From NCBI GenBank assembly GCA_015680905.1, contig CM027381.1, positions 54,192,501-54,256,500 on the forward strand: DNA of 64,000 nucleotides, in the 5' to 3' direction. Each line of letters starts with the position of its first letter. The first letter of the stretch is position 1. Origin of the DNA: Coptis chinensis. Lineage: Eukaryota; Streptophyta; Magnoliopsida; Ranunculales; Ranunculaceae. Below the pieces are notes generated by a model that made no database searches, was not told the origin of the DNA, and was given only the letters and a program-made list of their open reading frames with translations. Both the position numbers and the translations under genes were made by a program. Below are positions 1 to 10,698 of the stretch, one piece after another.

Positions 1-813
1 ATCATCTTTTCCTCAATTCTCCTAATTCTGTATTCTTGCAACTGCACGTCTGCACCCCATTAGTGTCTTCCATATAGCCTTTTCTCTGTGTTTAGGAATA
101 ATGAGGGCGTTCATGTTTCTTACAAATTTATTTATGTTCACGCAATAATGGGCGCCCCGCAATCATACCATTGTATTCATGCATGTTATGAGATAGAATA
201 TATAAAAGGGTAACATGATTTGTAGAGGTTGAATAGTTAATCGCCACCCCACATCTTTATGTGTGATGTGCTGCTTTACCTAAAGAATGAACAGGAAGCT
301 CTAGCTAGTCCTTTCCAGTTTGCATTTAAGTTCGGCAAACCAAATTTGAGTTTTACTATATTTTAAGAATGTAAATCCTCTGCACCTTTAGAACTTTCGT
401 CTTAAAGTATCGGCTCTCCACGTCTTATAATGCCTTGGAACAACAACAAATGACAGGAAATTGATAAAGCTAGCTTGGGCCCATCCCCATTGATTAAATC
501 ACAATTGCATTTGACAGAAATTATTGGTTCCGATCCAATATTATGAGAGAGCTTGAGCACACTATATGTGCAATTATGATGATTTTGTGGACTTTTGCGC
601 GGCTGAGATTTAGTTTGTGTAATAGTGCTAATAAATTAAGGCAAAATTATCTAAAAATACAAGGTACTTTGCTATTTTTTACAATTAATGTAAGAATTTA
701 TACTAAAAATGAACGAAGTTTTAATTTTTTTAACAATTGATACAACCTATTTAATTTCAGTCAAAACAAGTACAAAATTGAAGTAACAATTAGTTGGGTG
801 ATGTGTGCCCGTC
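1..813. other. Intergenic, no gene recognised
   Basis: AT-rich sequence with no reading frame that resembles a known protein and no clear repeat structure. The short frame at 543-740 has low-complexity Asn/Phe-rich content and looks like chance. I cannot assign this stretch. Confidence 0.6.
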
Positions 814-1838
814 TTAGGGGTGTCTCTTTTTGCCGAATTTCCGATTTTTTCGAAATCCGACCCGAAATTGGTCTGGTTCTGGGTGTAGTTTTCATGGGCC
901 GATTTTCCGATTTCAGAAAATTTCGAAAAAAAATTGGATCGGTTGGATATAATTCTAAAATCCGATCCGATCCAAAAAATTCCAAAATTTCGATATTATT
1001 GCCAATTTATTCCGAAAATATATCTTCTCCACTATCCACTTGATTAGATCTCGACCGTTCATTCATTTTCTAGTTTTTTACTTTAAAAAACAAAACAAAA
1101 ACATAACCTAGCCGCTACTTCTCCACTTGAATTGCTTTTCCACTTGAATTGTATCACTCTACTGTCATTATACCGTCTGCCATAACAACAATGATATGAA
1201 AAAAAAATGTCATTGAATTCATCTGATGACTTCCGACCAATCCAAAAGCCAAAATCCATAGATAGAATATTATGTAAAACTCTTGGAGTCTAAGACCATA
1301 ATCTATTATTTATCAGACATTTCACGCTTTTAATTTCCAATTTACGAAAAAAGATTGAAACATTCTGAATGCCCGACTTCCGAAAGAATGTAATGCTTGC
1401 TATTGGTGGTAGCTGCGGGTTCTTTTCGTTTTTTTGGATCACTTGTTTGAATGAAAATGAGTTTTCTCCGATAAACAAATCGCGTATTGTTGTTGGTACA
1501 TTGGTGTTGTGGGATGAACATGGTTTTCTCTTTGAAAATTCTGATGAACATTTCAGGAGTTATGATATTCCAAAATAATATATTTTGAATCGAAAAAAAA
1601 ATTGGGATCTTTGAAAATTTAAAAAATTTGGATTCGAAATTTCCGATCCGATCCGAAGTTATTCGAAATTTCGAAAATATCGTTTCAAAAAATGGAAATA
1701 TATTTTTTTCAATCCCGAAAAAAAATTGGATCGGTTTAATATTTTTTAAATATTATATCGGTAAAACCCGAAAAAATTTGGAAAAATTCGAAGGATTCGA
1801 TTAATCGATCCGATCCGATCCGAAGTTTGACCCCTTTT
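814..1838. mobile_element. Candidate hAT-like nonautonomous element
   Basis: Both ends of this 1-kb block are packed with short motifs of the type TTTCCGAT, CGATCCGATCC and CGAAATTTC, in opposite orientations at left (830-1020) and right (1590-1830). Dense subterminal motifs are a known feature of Ac/hAT elements. The left edge reads TTAGGGGTGTC and the right edge, read on the other strand, AAAAGGGGTC, an imperfect terminal inverted repeat. The 8 bases outside are TGCCCGTC (806-813) and GACCCGTC (1839-1846), a 6-of-8 match to an 8-bp target duplication. The core (1100-1580) has no transposase. The boundaries are my inference; it could also be a decayed MITE of another superfamily. Confidence 0.45.
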
Positions 1839-1927
1839 GACCCGTCCCCTTGGCCCAACTATATAACGTATATGTTATATATCGTACAAAGTCATTATTT
1901 TTTGCCTTTTTTGAATACAATCACGTG

Positions 1928-2010
1928 ATGTTAAACGGTAACGTCAATTTTACACTCCGATATAAATTTTACGGAAATCAAATATGTTAAACGGTAACGT
2001 CAATTTTACA
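1928..2010. repeat. Direct repeat pair, 27 bp
   Basis: The sequence starting ATGTTAAACGGTAACG at 1928-1954 is repeated exactly at 1984-2010. The spacing is 56 bases, similar to the 54-56-bp tandem unit that follows. Confidence 0.8.
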
Positions 2011-2106
2011 ATTTTACGCAAAAAATATGTAGCCAATTGCAAAAAAACCGAAAGTTTGTTTATTTTTAGAATAAATTCAAAATACGTAAAAGTATGTTGT
2101 GTTGTA

Positions 2107-2216
2107 TTTTTAGATAATTTTGCTAAAAAAATCAAACACAATTTTTATAGAACTCCTCTATTTTTAGATAATTTTGCTAAAAAACTCAAACAAATTTTTT
2201 TTATAGAACTCCTCTA
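2107..2216. repeat. Two-copy tandem repeat, about 55 bp
   Basis: Two adjacent units (2107-2160 and 2161-2216) both begin TTTTTAGATAATTTTGC and end TATAGAACTCCTCTA. They differ by a few substitutions and a small T-run expansion. Confidence 0.85.
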
Positions 2217-3000
2217 AGGTTTAGAGACTTCCTAATTAATTGCATACTAGTGATTTGCATTGAAATACATGTCCTAACTCCTAACTCGGTTGTGTTTATG
2301 ATATTAAATTATATGTCCTATTTAAGGAAGCCTTTAAACTCGACTTTCTAAGTTATTATTGCTTTTCATTAGGAATTATCATATCGTCTTTTCCTGAACA
2401 CTCAACACCTTTTTGTGACAAGGATTTGTTATTCATGGCCCATAGTGTCCACTCCTGATCGATAGAACAAAAGCAACCACCTTATACAAGCCACTTTCAC
2501 AGATGCTTTCCTAATCGAAAATGTTATATGTGCTGAGATATGATTATAACATTCCAAAAGTTGTATGCCCCTTACTGAATTGAGGGGAGCGAACCTACAA
2601 TAGGGCTAGCAGTGATAAGCCCCCATAACTTTTCTTTTTCAAAGACAAAATATATATATCATATGTAAATACCAAAATGAGTCTATTTATTAGGACTCCC
2701 TAATATCACACCAAATGAGATTAGAACTAAACTAATTTGTGATTAATGAAGGAGGTTTAGGGTGTTTGTTAATGGCTGTTCTCATTGGTGGAAGATGCCT
2801 ACATATCCGGTTAGAGTGAATGATCTGGAATTAAGCCAACGTAGTTCTGGAGTTAGCTTTTATAGATGTAGTGTGAGGGCCGGTCTGAGTCATTATGACA
2901 AAGAATGGGTTCTGGCCTAGAGTGTTGTTGAACAATATATAATGATATGGCTGAACAGTGTAGTTGGTGGAAAGGCATGTATGGTTGTTAAAGTGTGACG
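2217..3000. other. Unassigned sequence left of the solo LTR
   Basis: No recognisable protein in six frames. The G-rich stretch 2740-3000 continues in composition across the solo LTR into 6167-6500. These two flanks were contiguous before the LTR element inserted, and could be a decayed older element. Confidence 0.4.
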
Positions 3001-3005
3001 ATTAT
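3001..3005. repeat. Target-site duplication, left copy (ATTAT)
   Basis: ATTAT directly precedes the LTR start and recurs exactly at 6162-6166 directly after the LTR end. A 5-bp duplication is the usual product of Ty3/gypsy integration. Confidence 0.85.
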
Positions 3006-6000
3006 TATAACAACCCCAATTTTTAAACAATATAAATTACATTATTTGAATTGAAAATAACTATTATATTATGAAGTCTAGCTTGTTCTAGAATTTGTTT
3101 GGCTGTTGTTGATTTTTCAAAATTGTTTTTACTTGAATTTGTTTGTCAGAACTTTTGCGGGTATTTTAGAATCATTTTTTTAGGCTTGAAAACATTGTTA
3201 AAATGTACCCATTCATATAGGTATAAACCTTGGGTGTTTTTAGACCCATTTAAGGCTCATAGGTTAACTTAAACAGACTTAAAACATTGAAAAAGAATAC
3301 CTGCGAAATTCCTCTGTAAAAATCTTATTATTCAAAAACAAAACCCTAGTCTCTATTAAAAAGAATATTTTTTATTGAAAGAAATAAAAAGATGGGGAAG
3401 AAGAAGAAAATAGATTGGAGAAAAGGAAGCATTGTTATTCTTTTGCAAATTCAATTTAAGGTGAGTAGACATATTTTTATCAAATTTATAAAAGTTCCAT
3501 ATTTAATTATGAACATCTGCACAAGTACTAACTTGTGAATTAAATTCGACTAATTAGATGATGTAACTAGTTTTTTTTACAGAACTAAACAATTTTAGTT
3601 CTCTGAGTCATCTTCCATTTCCAATTGGCCTTGACTGATTCCAGTTTATATTCTATTTGATGTGAATTTTACAAGAAAGTGCGTCAGAAAATTGAATAAC
3701 ATAATTTAAGTTGTTAAGTCTGTTCCATCACATAGTTTAGGGTACATACTAAACAAATTAGTGTTTAGGAATTTTTGAATTGAAATGGCTTTTCTATCTA
3801 ATTTTCAAAATGACATAATTGATTCAAAATGTTGATTATATGAATTCTCTAGAATTTTTAGAATGGACAAAGGTCAAACTACCCTAACCAATTTCTCATG
3901 CATAGAACAATATACGTAACTTATTAGTGTAGGTTTTAGTTATACAAGAAAAAAATCTAATGATCATGCAATTTGTATCGTATTAATATTTCAAATAAAT
4001 GTGTATTGATTGGAGGAGTAATTATTTTATTTGTCTAAAGAGTTCTATTATATGTATTAGAATAAGAGTTGCATGCATAATTATTTGATGAATATTGTAT
4101 GTATAGAGTGTATATTGGTAGCTAAAGATTTGGCGTGGTATTATGCAATTATTTATATTGGCACTGATGGACTTTGATTTTGACTATGTAGCTGATAAGA
4201 ACTACGAAAGCTTGATTCCAATCTTGAAAGATTTGGATACGTAGGCAGCTTTGAGTAAAAGTGCAGCCAATATATTGTATATTATATATTAGTTTTTGTG
4301 ATAACTATATGTGTATAATGTTAGTATTTAATTGTATACGTGCTTGTGGCTGTTTGAATTATATTTGATTGATGATCATTCGTGTTGCGTTCAATGATAT
4401 TTAAATGTGTGATTGATTTGCATTGATGTGTGAGAATAACTTTTTGCACGTGATCAATTGTTGTGCATGATTAATGCTAGTACAATGATAAGTGAGCTGA
4501 GAATAATATTTTCAACGAAGCCCGACCGCCTTTAGAACTCCCCACGCCTCAGGTTTGGTAATGATATATTATGACTTGAGATGTCATATGATAGGAAGGC
4601 ATTCATTGAATGTGCCATGAATGACCTGGTAGTGTTATGATAGGTATTTCTTGAATGTGGCTGGAATGACCCAAGGTATTCATTGAATATGCCATGAATG
4701 ACCAGTTAGTGTTATGATGGGTATTCCTTGAATATGACGGGAATGACCCAAGGTATTCATTGAATGTGCCATGAATGACCTGAGATATTGAATGCCCATA
4801 AGAGGCTGTGAATATGTGAATGGAAAGCCCAGAGATGGCTGTGACTCACAAGTTACGAGTTTGCAAGATGTAAATATGTTCCTAGAGGCGATATCCCCAC
4901 TTGGGATATATGTCTTGTAGTGGTACTCGGTGTGAGAGAGGCACACGGGTATGTGTGATTTGGCAAATGTGTGAAGTGCAAATCCTGGAGTAGGAACTAA
5001 AGGTGAGGTCAGTAAATAAGTGATTAATAAACAAAATACATTGTGGAATTGAATGAACTAAAAGTATGTGAATTTGTGTGATGCTATGGATGTGAAGTGT
5101 GACTGTGAATAATATTAGTAAATGCTTGTGATCTTTTATGTGATTGCAAAATGACTATAACTTGATATGTTATTACGAAAATATTAATGACTTGTGATAA
5201 TATGATATTTATGGTTATGCACGTAGAAACTTTATGACGTAATGATGTCATGTGAATGACTACCTTTGATATAGGTATTATGAAAAGTGGTATTCTCCGA
5301 ATATGCGGGACTAACCAGGTTGTATCAATTAGACTTAAATATCTTAAATGAGATTTGATTATGAATGGAAATTTGACTGGCTGAGATAAATCATTTTATT
5401 GTAATGTCTAACTCTGCTTTGCAGGAGGGTAGGATCTATTAATATTTTATACAGGGACATAAATATCCTACCCTAAGACGACATGTTGGCTTAAATGTAA
5501 GGTGTATCAAACTCATATTTAATTAAGTTATTATATGTGCATTTAATAAGTGGAATGTAAGTGATATTTATGTTGTGAGTTATTTTGGAAAGTAGGAATG
5601 ATGAGTACTGTTATATGAGATTCTTGGAATTTTAAATCTTACTTGGAAAGAAACTACATGCGTTTTGAGAAAAACGGAACTAATTCTTCAAGTTGAAATG
5701 ATTGTAATAGTATATTCCTTTATTTGAAATATTGAACATATTGTTTTTATTTTAGTCTTACTCATACCAAAATAAATTCAATTTGCTGACCCATGTTTGC
5801 TTTGTTTTGCAACGTGGGTGTGTTCATGGAAACATATATGGTGGAGTGTAGTGGATGAGGACACATGATTTGGATTTACTCTTGGAGTCTAATGGTTTAA
5901 GTTTTTTTGAAGTGTACGGGTTTGTTTTGAGACAGATGTAATAAAGTTGGTTAGTTTCTTTGTAGTTTAGTAATGTGATTGAAGGATTGTTCTTTTTGGT

Positions 6001-6161
6001 TTTAAATTTGATCTCATATTTTAATATAAGTGGTTGATAATATGCTATTAGGGTTTCATTTCATCCCGGGTTTTCGGATGATTAAATAGGGTGATGATTG
6101 AGATAATTATATCTTGGATAATTTCCTATTTTAAATTTTTCTAGAAATTTGGGGTGTGACA
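3006..6161 (+). mobile_element. Solo LTR of a Ty3/gypsy-type retrotransposon
   Basis: The block begins TATAACAACCCC and ends GGGGTGTGACA. This is the form of large plant gypsy LTRs (TGTAAC...GTCACA), with the second base of the TG start mutated to A. It is 3156 bp, similar in size to the chromovirus LTR at 51759-55265, and is bounded by the duplication ATTAT. No primer-binding site, gag-pol or second LTR lies inside or beside it, so the full element was probably removed by LTR-LTR recombination. Orientation is inferred from the LTR ends. The inside is noncoding and includes a 77-bp tandem repeat at 4596-4784. Confidence 0.8.
4596..4784. repeat. 77-bp tandem repeat inside the solo LTR, about 2.5 copies
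   Basis: Units start at 4596, 4673 and 4750, an exact 77-base spacing. Each begins AAGGYATTCATTGAATRTG, followed by GCCATGAATGACC. A diverged half-unit is also seen near 5289. Confidence 0.85.
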
Positions 6162-6166
6162 ATTAT
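6162..6166. repeat. Target-site duplication, right copy (ATTAT)
   Basis: Exact copy of 3001-3005, immediately following the terminal CA of the solo LTR. Confidence 0.85.
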
Positions 6167-6843
6167 CTTAAGCATGGTGGAGGAGTGGCGTTGATGGAGG
6201 ATCATGATCCATACTTTATCGTCTTGAGAGAAGGATAATGTTCGAGTTTAGTTTAGGGTGTTTTGTATGTGTGGTGCTTTAGGTCGGTTGGGTGGATGTG
6301 GCATTGGTGGAACAAAGTAGATTGTAGAATGTATAATACCTGAGTTGTAGTCCGGTTGGCCTGAACGAGATATCTTCTGTTAGTATAGCAGTGTTGAGTA
6401 TAGAGCGTATTTCCTAGATTGTAGCATGATTATCTGAGTTAGATGCCTTCTGTGAATATTCTTATACTCGTGTTGATGGCTCAATCTGATTGTGTTGCTG
6501 ACTTGTCTTCCACATGTCTTCCTGTGATTGGTGTTTGATGAAGGATGAATATATTCCCTTTCACCATATATAACTATATACTACTAATTAATCTCCTATT
6601 TAATGTCCCGTAATGTGATACTATCCCCTCCCCATCCCTAGTTCGGCATCGTGAGAGCTCTAAAAATTACTTCTCTAAAACATAACCTAGAAAAGATACA
6701 TAACACATTACAATTGGCAATATTACTCACTAAATAAATTGTGATGAAATTTGGGATCTTTGTGCAAGCAGTTGACGTGCTCATGATGCACATACTTCAT
6801 TCATTAAGTACTAAACAACTTGTAGATTAATAATGCATAGTTA
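6167..6843. other. Unassigned sequence right of the solo LTR
   Basis: Continuation of the pre-insertion flank of the solo LTR. No open frame or known motif was recognised. Confidence 0.4.
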
Positions 6844-7174
6844 AATATAGGGGTATTTAGACTTTGGTCATAACCATAGTTGGTTTATTAGGATTTAGTC
6901 CAGAAAAGGTTGAATATTAGGGTTTAGTCCTAGTTTTGGTTTTTGACCACCAGTCAACTGAGTTGACTGTGGTCAATCAGCTTGTATTTTCAAAATGGTA
7001 ATAATACCCTCGCGTGCAATATCATGTGAATAACTAAAGTTGCCGTTGGAATCTCGCTGAAATTGACTTGCCACGTGTCACAAATCTAACTGACAAATAA
7101 ATCAACGACCAAAATAATAGATCCATTGGTGATCCTCTTTATAAGAGAAACCAATCATCCTTTGCAATTTGAAA
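6844..7174 (+). promoter_or_regulatory. Upstream region with G-box; possible MULE terminal region
   Basis: This region precedes the small two-exon gene. A G-box/ABRE-type core, CACGTGTC, lies at 7072-7079, about 95 bases before the ATG. The block 6850-6940 contains two diverged copies of a phrase including TTTAGTCC, a style common in terminal regions of dicot MULEs. If the MULE ends here, this would be its left terminus and the promoter of the accessory gene. The partner terminus is not in the window, so this cannot be verified. Confidence 0.35.
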
Positions 7175-7718
7175 ATGGCAAACAAGAAATCAAACAAACC
7201 ATTTCATCTTCGCAAATCTCACTCAGAAGGAAATATGGGGGGAGCCTCTGTCAGCACTTTTGTTGCGCCACAGGTACACTTTTCCTACCTCTCCACCTTC
7301 AAAATTCTAATGGTTGACAAGTAGGACTAAACTCTAATTTGTCAAGTAACAGTAGGGACCAAGTCCTAAAAGATGGCCTTATTTATTGTATCAAAGTCTA
7401 ACTTGTATATAATCTTGGTTTTCACAGATATGTCAGCTATGTTACCAAGAAGACCACACAGCTCGTAAGTGTCCATACCTGAAAAAGAGATGCAATATGG
7501 AAAATTGTAGAGGCACTATGGATTTGCACAAGTCTGAAGATAAATCTGGCAAAGTACTTGAGTTGTGGCTCTGCTGTGATTGGGTTGGATGTTTCAATAA
7601 GGTTCAACTAACTACTGCTGACAACCAGCTTCTACTGCCTATTGAGAAGGAGGTCACACTTGTCATTAATTGTGATGTTTGTGGGCATGAGTGTTGTTGC
7701 GTTGTGGGGTACCCATAG
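7175..7718 (+). CDS. Two-exon CCHC zinc-knuckle, cysteine-rich small protein (putative MULE accessory gene)
   Basis: Proposed exons are 7175-7273 and 7428-7718, separated by a 154-bp intron with donor CAG|GTACAC and acceptor TTTTCACAG. The joined frame has 129 codons plus TAG with no internal stop. The intron falls between codons. Exon 1 is basic (starts MANKKSNKPFHLRK). Exon 2 opens with a retroviral-type zinc knuckle, CQLCYQEDHTARKC (C-x2-C-x4-H-x4-C). It continues with further Cys pairs (RCNMENC, LWLCCDWVGC, NCDVCGHECCC) that could bind more zinc. Function is unknown; nucleic-acid binding is likely from the knuckle. It runs toward the MULE transposase gene (convergent), an arrangement like mudrA/mudrB of maize MuDR, but I see no recognisable similarity to MURB. 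Confidence 0.6.
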
Positions 7719-7790
7719 GGTTTGTTGTGTCTTTGTCATTTTGTATTTTGAAGGAAGCTTGCAGCGCAAGGATACTATGTCAGTTTGTCT

Positions 7791-7878
7791 ACATTTTGTT
7801 GCAGACGTTTGCATTGCACTATGGTGTCACATGTACATTTTGTTGCAGACGTTTGCATTGCACTATGGTGTCACATGT
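7791..7878. repeat. Perfect 44-bp tandem duplication
   Basis: Bases 7791-7834 and 7835-7878 are identical, each starting ACATTTTGTTGCAGACG. The perfect identity suggests a recent slippage or duplication event just downstream of the zinc-knuckle gene. Confidence 0.9.
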
Positions 7879-8071
7879 TCCTTTATTTATTTTAATTTAA
7901 ATTTAGGGTTCCCTTTAATTTATTGATTGCATTGCACTGTGGTTTCACATGTTTCCAAAGTCATAAAAGCAATCCAATAATGTGACCTTTCATACCTTAC
8001 CAACAGAGTTCTATAAAAAGAAACATAATTCATTAAAATGCGTCAAGCAGCTTCTGAAAGGAAATACAATC

Positions 8072-8359
8072 ATGGATAGGGCAAAGGGCAAAGGGAAGAC
8101 ATCAGAAGCAGTTGGTCGTGCAAAGAAGAAGAAGAAAAAAGAAGATAAACCAAGAAAACATAGTGCAAACAATGCAAGCAAGAAAGAAAATTGGGAAAAT
8201 TCATCAAAAAATGTAGCAACAATTCAGGAGTTCACTATCATGATTAATGGGAATGATGAAGTTGACCAAATGAATGTTTTAGAGCACATGAAAAAGATAT
8301 TAGCTCAGGCGGATGATGAATGTGAGGAAGTTGTTTCTAACAGTGTTGGGAGTTCTTGA
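8072..8359 (+). CDS. Lysine-rich 95-aa hypothetical protein
   Basis: The frame opens at ATG 8072 in the context ATCATGG; a longer in-frame start at 7982 exists but is less convincing. A TATA-like TATAAAA lies near 8013. The N-terminal half is very basic, with a run of six lysines after GRAKK, resembling a nuclear localisation signal. The C-terminal half is acidic and could be helical (around MNVLEHMKKIL). I do not recognise the family. It lies between the zinc-knuckle gene and the 3' end of the minus-strand MULE transposase, so it may be a second accessory gene or a 3' exon of the first. It may also be a chance frame in low-complexity DNA. Confidence 0.4.
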   Translation: MDRAKGKGKTSEAVGRAKKKKKKEDKPRKHSANNASKKENWENSSKNVATIQEFTIMINGNDEVDQMNVLEHMKKILAQADDECEEVVSNSVGSS

Positions 8360-8603
8360 GATATAATGATGATGGTGTTAATGCTAAGTATGTTAATGTT
8401 GTTGTTCATCTAGTGTTTTTAATGTTGTTCTTCCAATGTTGTTATTCTTCCAGAGATATTTGAGTCCATGTCCCAGTCTTGTTGTTGTTGCTTAATGTTC
8501 CAATGTTATCTGATCTATTATTGTTGTTGGTACTCCAAATAGCATAACATTGACAAATTTCAAACAAAACAGAGCAGAGGACATTAAACTGACAAATTTT
8601 ATA

Positions 8604-8713
8604 CCAAAATATAGCATTACAAATCCAAAAGTACATCTAATCCCAAAATAGCATTACAAATCCAAAAGTACATCTAATCCCAAAATATAGCATTACAAAT
8701 CCAAAAGTACACC
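8604..8713. repeat. Three-copy tandem repeat, 37-39 bp
   Basis: Units begin near 8604, 8642 and 8679, each containing AGCATTACAAATCCAAAAGT. The repeat lies between the convergent lysine-rich gene and the transposase gene. Confidence 0.85.
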
Positions 8714-9016
8714 AGACCAATAGCTTAAGTACCAAAATGTAAGTAAAACTAAAAACTGAAATGATAAAGAGTTTGTTTTCACAACAACATTCAGTCTTGG
8801 ATTTGCTTTCACTGTGTCTGACTAAGTGGCTCTGCAGCTCTCTAACTTAAATTCATTAGAGGTGTTGAAGGTGTTGGTACATTGTCATCTCCAAACATCA
8901 ACCTATATAAACCCCTTGTCCTCACTCCTGTGCCTGGTGTTGGTCCTCTTGGCCTTCTACTTCCTCCTCTGGATTCTTCATCTTGTGGTGGTGGTGGTGT
9001 TGTTGTTGCTTCCTAT

Positions 9017-9160
9017 TGAACTTCTGCTGCTGGTGCTCTTCCTCCTCTTAGCCTTGTGCTCCTTGCCTTAACTCCTCCTTTTGGTGCTGCTGCTACTTAA
9101 GGTTCAACTTCTGCTGCTGGTGCTCTTCCTCCTCTTGGCCTTGTGCTCCTTGCTCTAACT
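9017..9160 (-). repeat. Coding tandem repeat in the MULE transposase tail
   Basis: Two near-identical units start at about 9017 and 9104 (plus-strand phrase AACTTCTGCTGCTGGTGCTC). On the minus strand they encode an Arg-rich repeat of the form RGRAPAAEV. Basic low-complexity tails are common in MULE transposases. Confidence 0.65.
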
Positions 9161-9514
9161 CATCCTTTATCTACTTATGGTGCTTCATGTTCCACTTGTT
9201 GTTCTTGTTGCAGTGGAACACTCTTTCTTTTCCTCCCTCTCCTATTGGCTTCTTCAGGTGGAGCATGTTGCTCTGGTGGTTGTTGTTCAGATGCTGCTTC
9301 AGTATGGTCTTGTCCACCTTCAACTAAATCATTACTCATTAGTTAACTACCATTACTAACTTTAAATACTCATTTGTTAACAATGAAGAGTTACCTTGGC
9401 CTTTACCCATCCCTCTCTTGCCATGAACCCCTTTCTTTCTTGCATCGCAAGTTAAGGTATTGTGACCAGGTGTTCCACACTTTGCTCATTTTCTATGAGT
9501 CTCAAGTAGTTCAT

Positions 9515-9921
9515 AGGAAGGTGCAGTTGCAAGAAACTTGACACGTGTTTGGCTAGAAACATATTCACAGTCAGTTGCACTTGCCTTCTCTAATGGCCAC
9601 ATTCCTTAGGTTCTGAAATCGAGATGGGCGAGGGCTACTACTGCGCTCACCTACTATAGGATATCGCATGCCTGGAGGGAAGCCAACTTCAGCGCGGATG
9701 TTGCGGCAAAGCATGGAGCCACTTTAGACTAGGATGGTTTTGTATGGAGCGTGGATAGACCACCTTTTGTCACAAGTTTGGAAAACCAGGACCAGTTATA
9801 CTTTAGATTTTCTTAGAGTGTAGCAAGATGCCATTTTGTTCCTCATGTAGTAAGAAACTCTAATATGTAACCTTTTATTTATCTTTATAATATATTCACA
9901 TTTGTTGGCAAAAAAAAAAAA
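9515..9921 (+). mobile_element. 5'-truncated LINE: RNase H end, 3' UTR and poly(A)
   Basis: Plus-strand translation of 9530-9790 gives the end of a LINE RNase H-like domain (YRISHAWREANFSADVAAKH, continuing GATL). A 3' UTR and an A-run at about 9910-9923 follow. It is flanked by AAGTAGTTCAT (9504-9514) and AAGTGGTTCAT (9922-9932), an 11-bp duplication with one mismatch. This is the classic product of target-primed reverse transcription with 5' truncation. The insertion broke the MULE transposase gene, so it is younger than that element. Confidence 0.8.
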
Positions 9922-10294
9922 AAGTGGTTCATCTTCACTCCTAATTCTCTATTTTTTTGGCCTTCCACCCTTTCTAGTGTGTTCAGGAGGCAGAACCAAC
10001 TCTGATGGGCTTTCCTGTATAGAGTAAGCAATATGAAAGTAACAAGTTAAGACAAGTTAGGAAGTTATGAAAGTAACAAGTTAGGGACAAGTTAGAAACA
10101 AGTTAGGAAGTTATGAAAGTAGTATGGACTTACTATTTATGGCCAGTCCTCAATATTATCAAGTGGATAAAGATAATTTGCATAAGTTGCTTTGAATGCT
10201 TCGAGACTAAAATTTGGATTGCAATACCTGTAAAAAAATGGACTTAATTAATAACAAAAACAAAACACATTAAAACAATATGCAATGAAGTAAA

Positions 10295-10489
10295 TTACCT
10301 TGCCCACTGGGGCCTCCTTGGTCCAAGGACTGCAACAACATGTACACAAGGCACTCCTAACATTTGCCACTCAATACAAGAGCATTGAAGTTTGTCAATA
10401 TCAACATTGTACTTAATCCCAGTCTTGGTGTTGATTACTAAGTATTCAACATCTGATACACCCTTTATCTCATACCAATTGTATCTCAA
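10295..10489 (-). pseudogene. MULE transposase SWIM zinc-finger segment
   Basis: The segment contains CSCIEWQMLGVPCVH, matching the C-x-C-x(n)-C-x-H SWIM pattern that follows the catalytic domain in MULE transposases and is thought to bind DNA or protein. The frame is open for 64 codons and its neighbours continue in other frames. Confidence 0.8.
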
Positions 10490-10698
10490 CTCCCTATTTT
10501 TTTTATCATGAACAACACATTTGGTACAACTTCACCAGGCATCAATGACAATGACAATTCCCTTCTATTATAAACCATTTGCAACTAATTTAGGTTGTAC
10601 TTATCCATAAAATGGACTAATGGTTTATCTTTGATGCACAATATCCAGGAATTGAAGCTTTCACTGAAATTATTGGTTAACTCATCACACTTTGATGT

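Noticed and set aside
798-1043. 81-codon plus-strand frame with Phe/Arg/Ile-rich repeats
   Set aside because: It lies entirely in the CGATCCGAT-type subterminal motif array and its mirror exists on the other strand; composition, not coding.
4680-4946. 88-codon minus-strand frame inside the solo LTR
   Set aside because: It is produced by the 77-bp tandem repeat and has no domain.
3006-6161. Full-length LTR retrotransposon instead of a solo LTR
   Set aside because: No primer-binding site, polypurine tract, gag-pol text or internal LTR pair could be found within the block.
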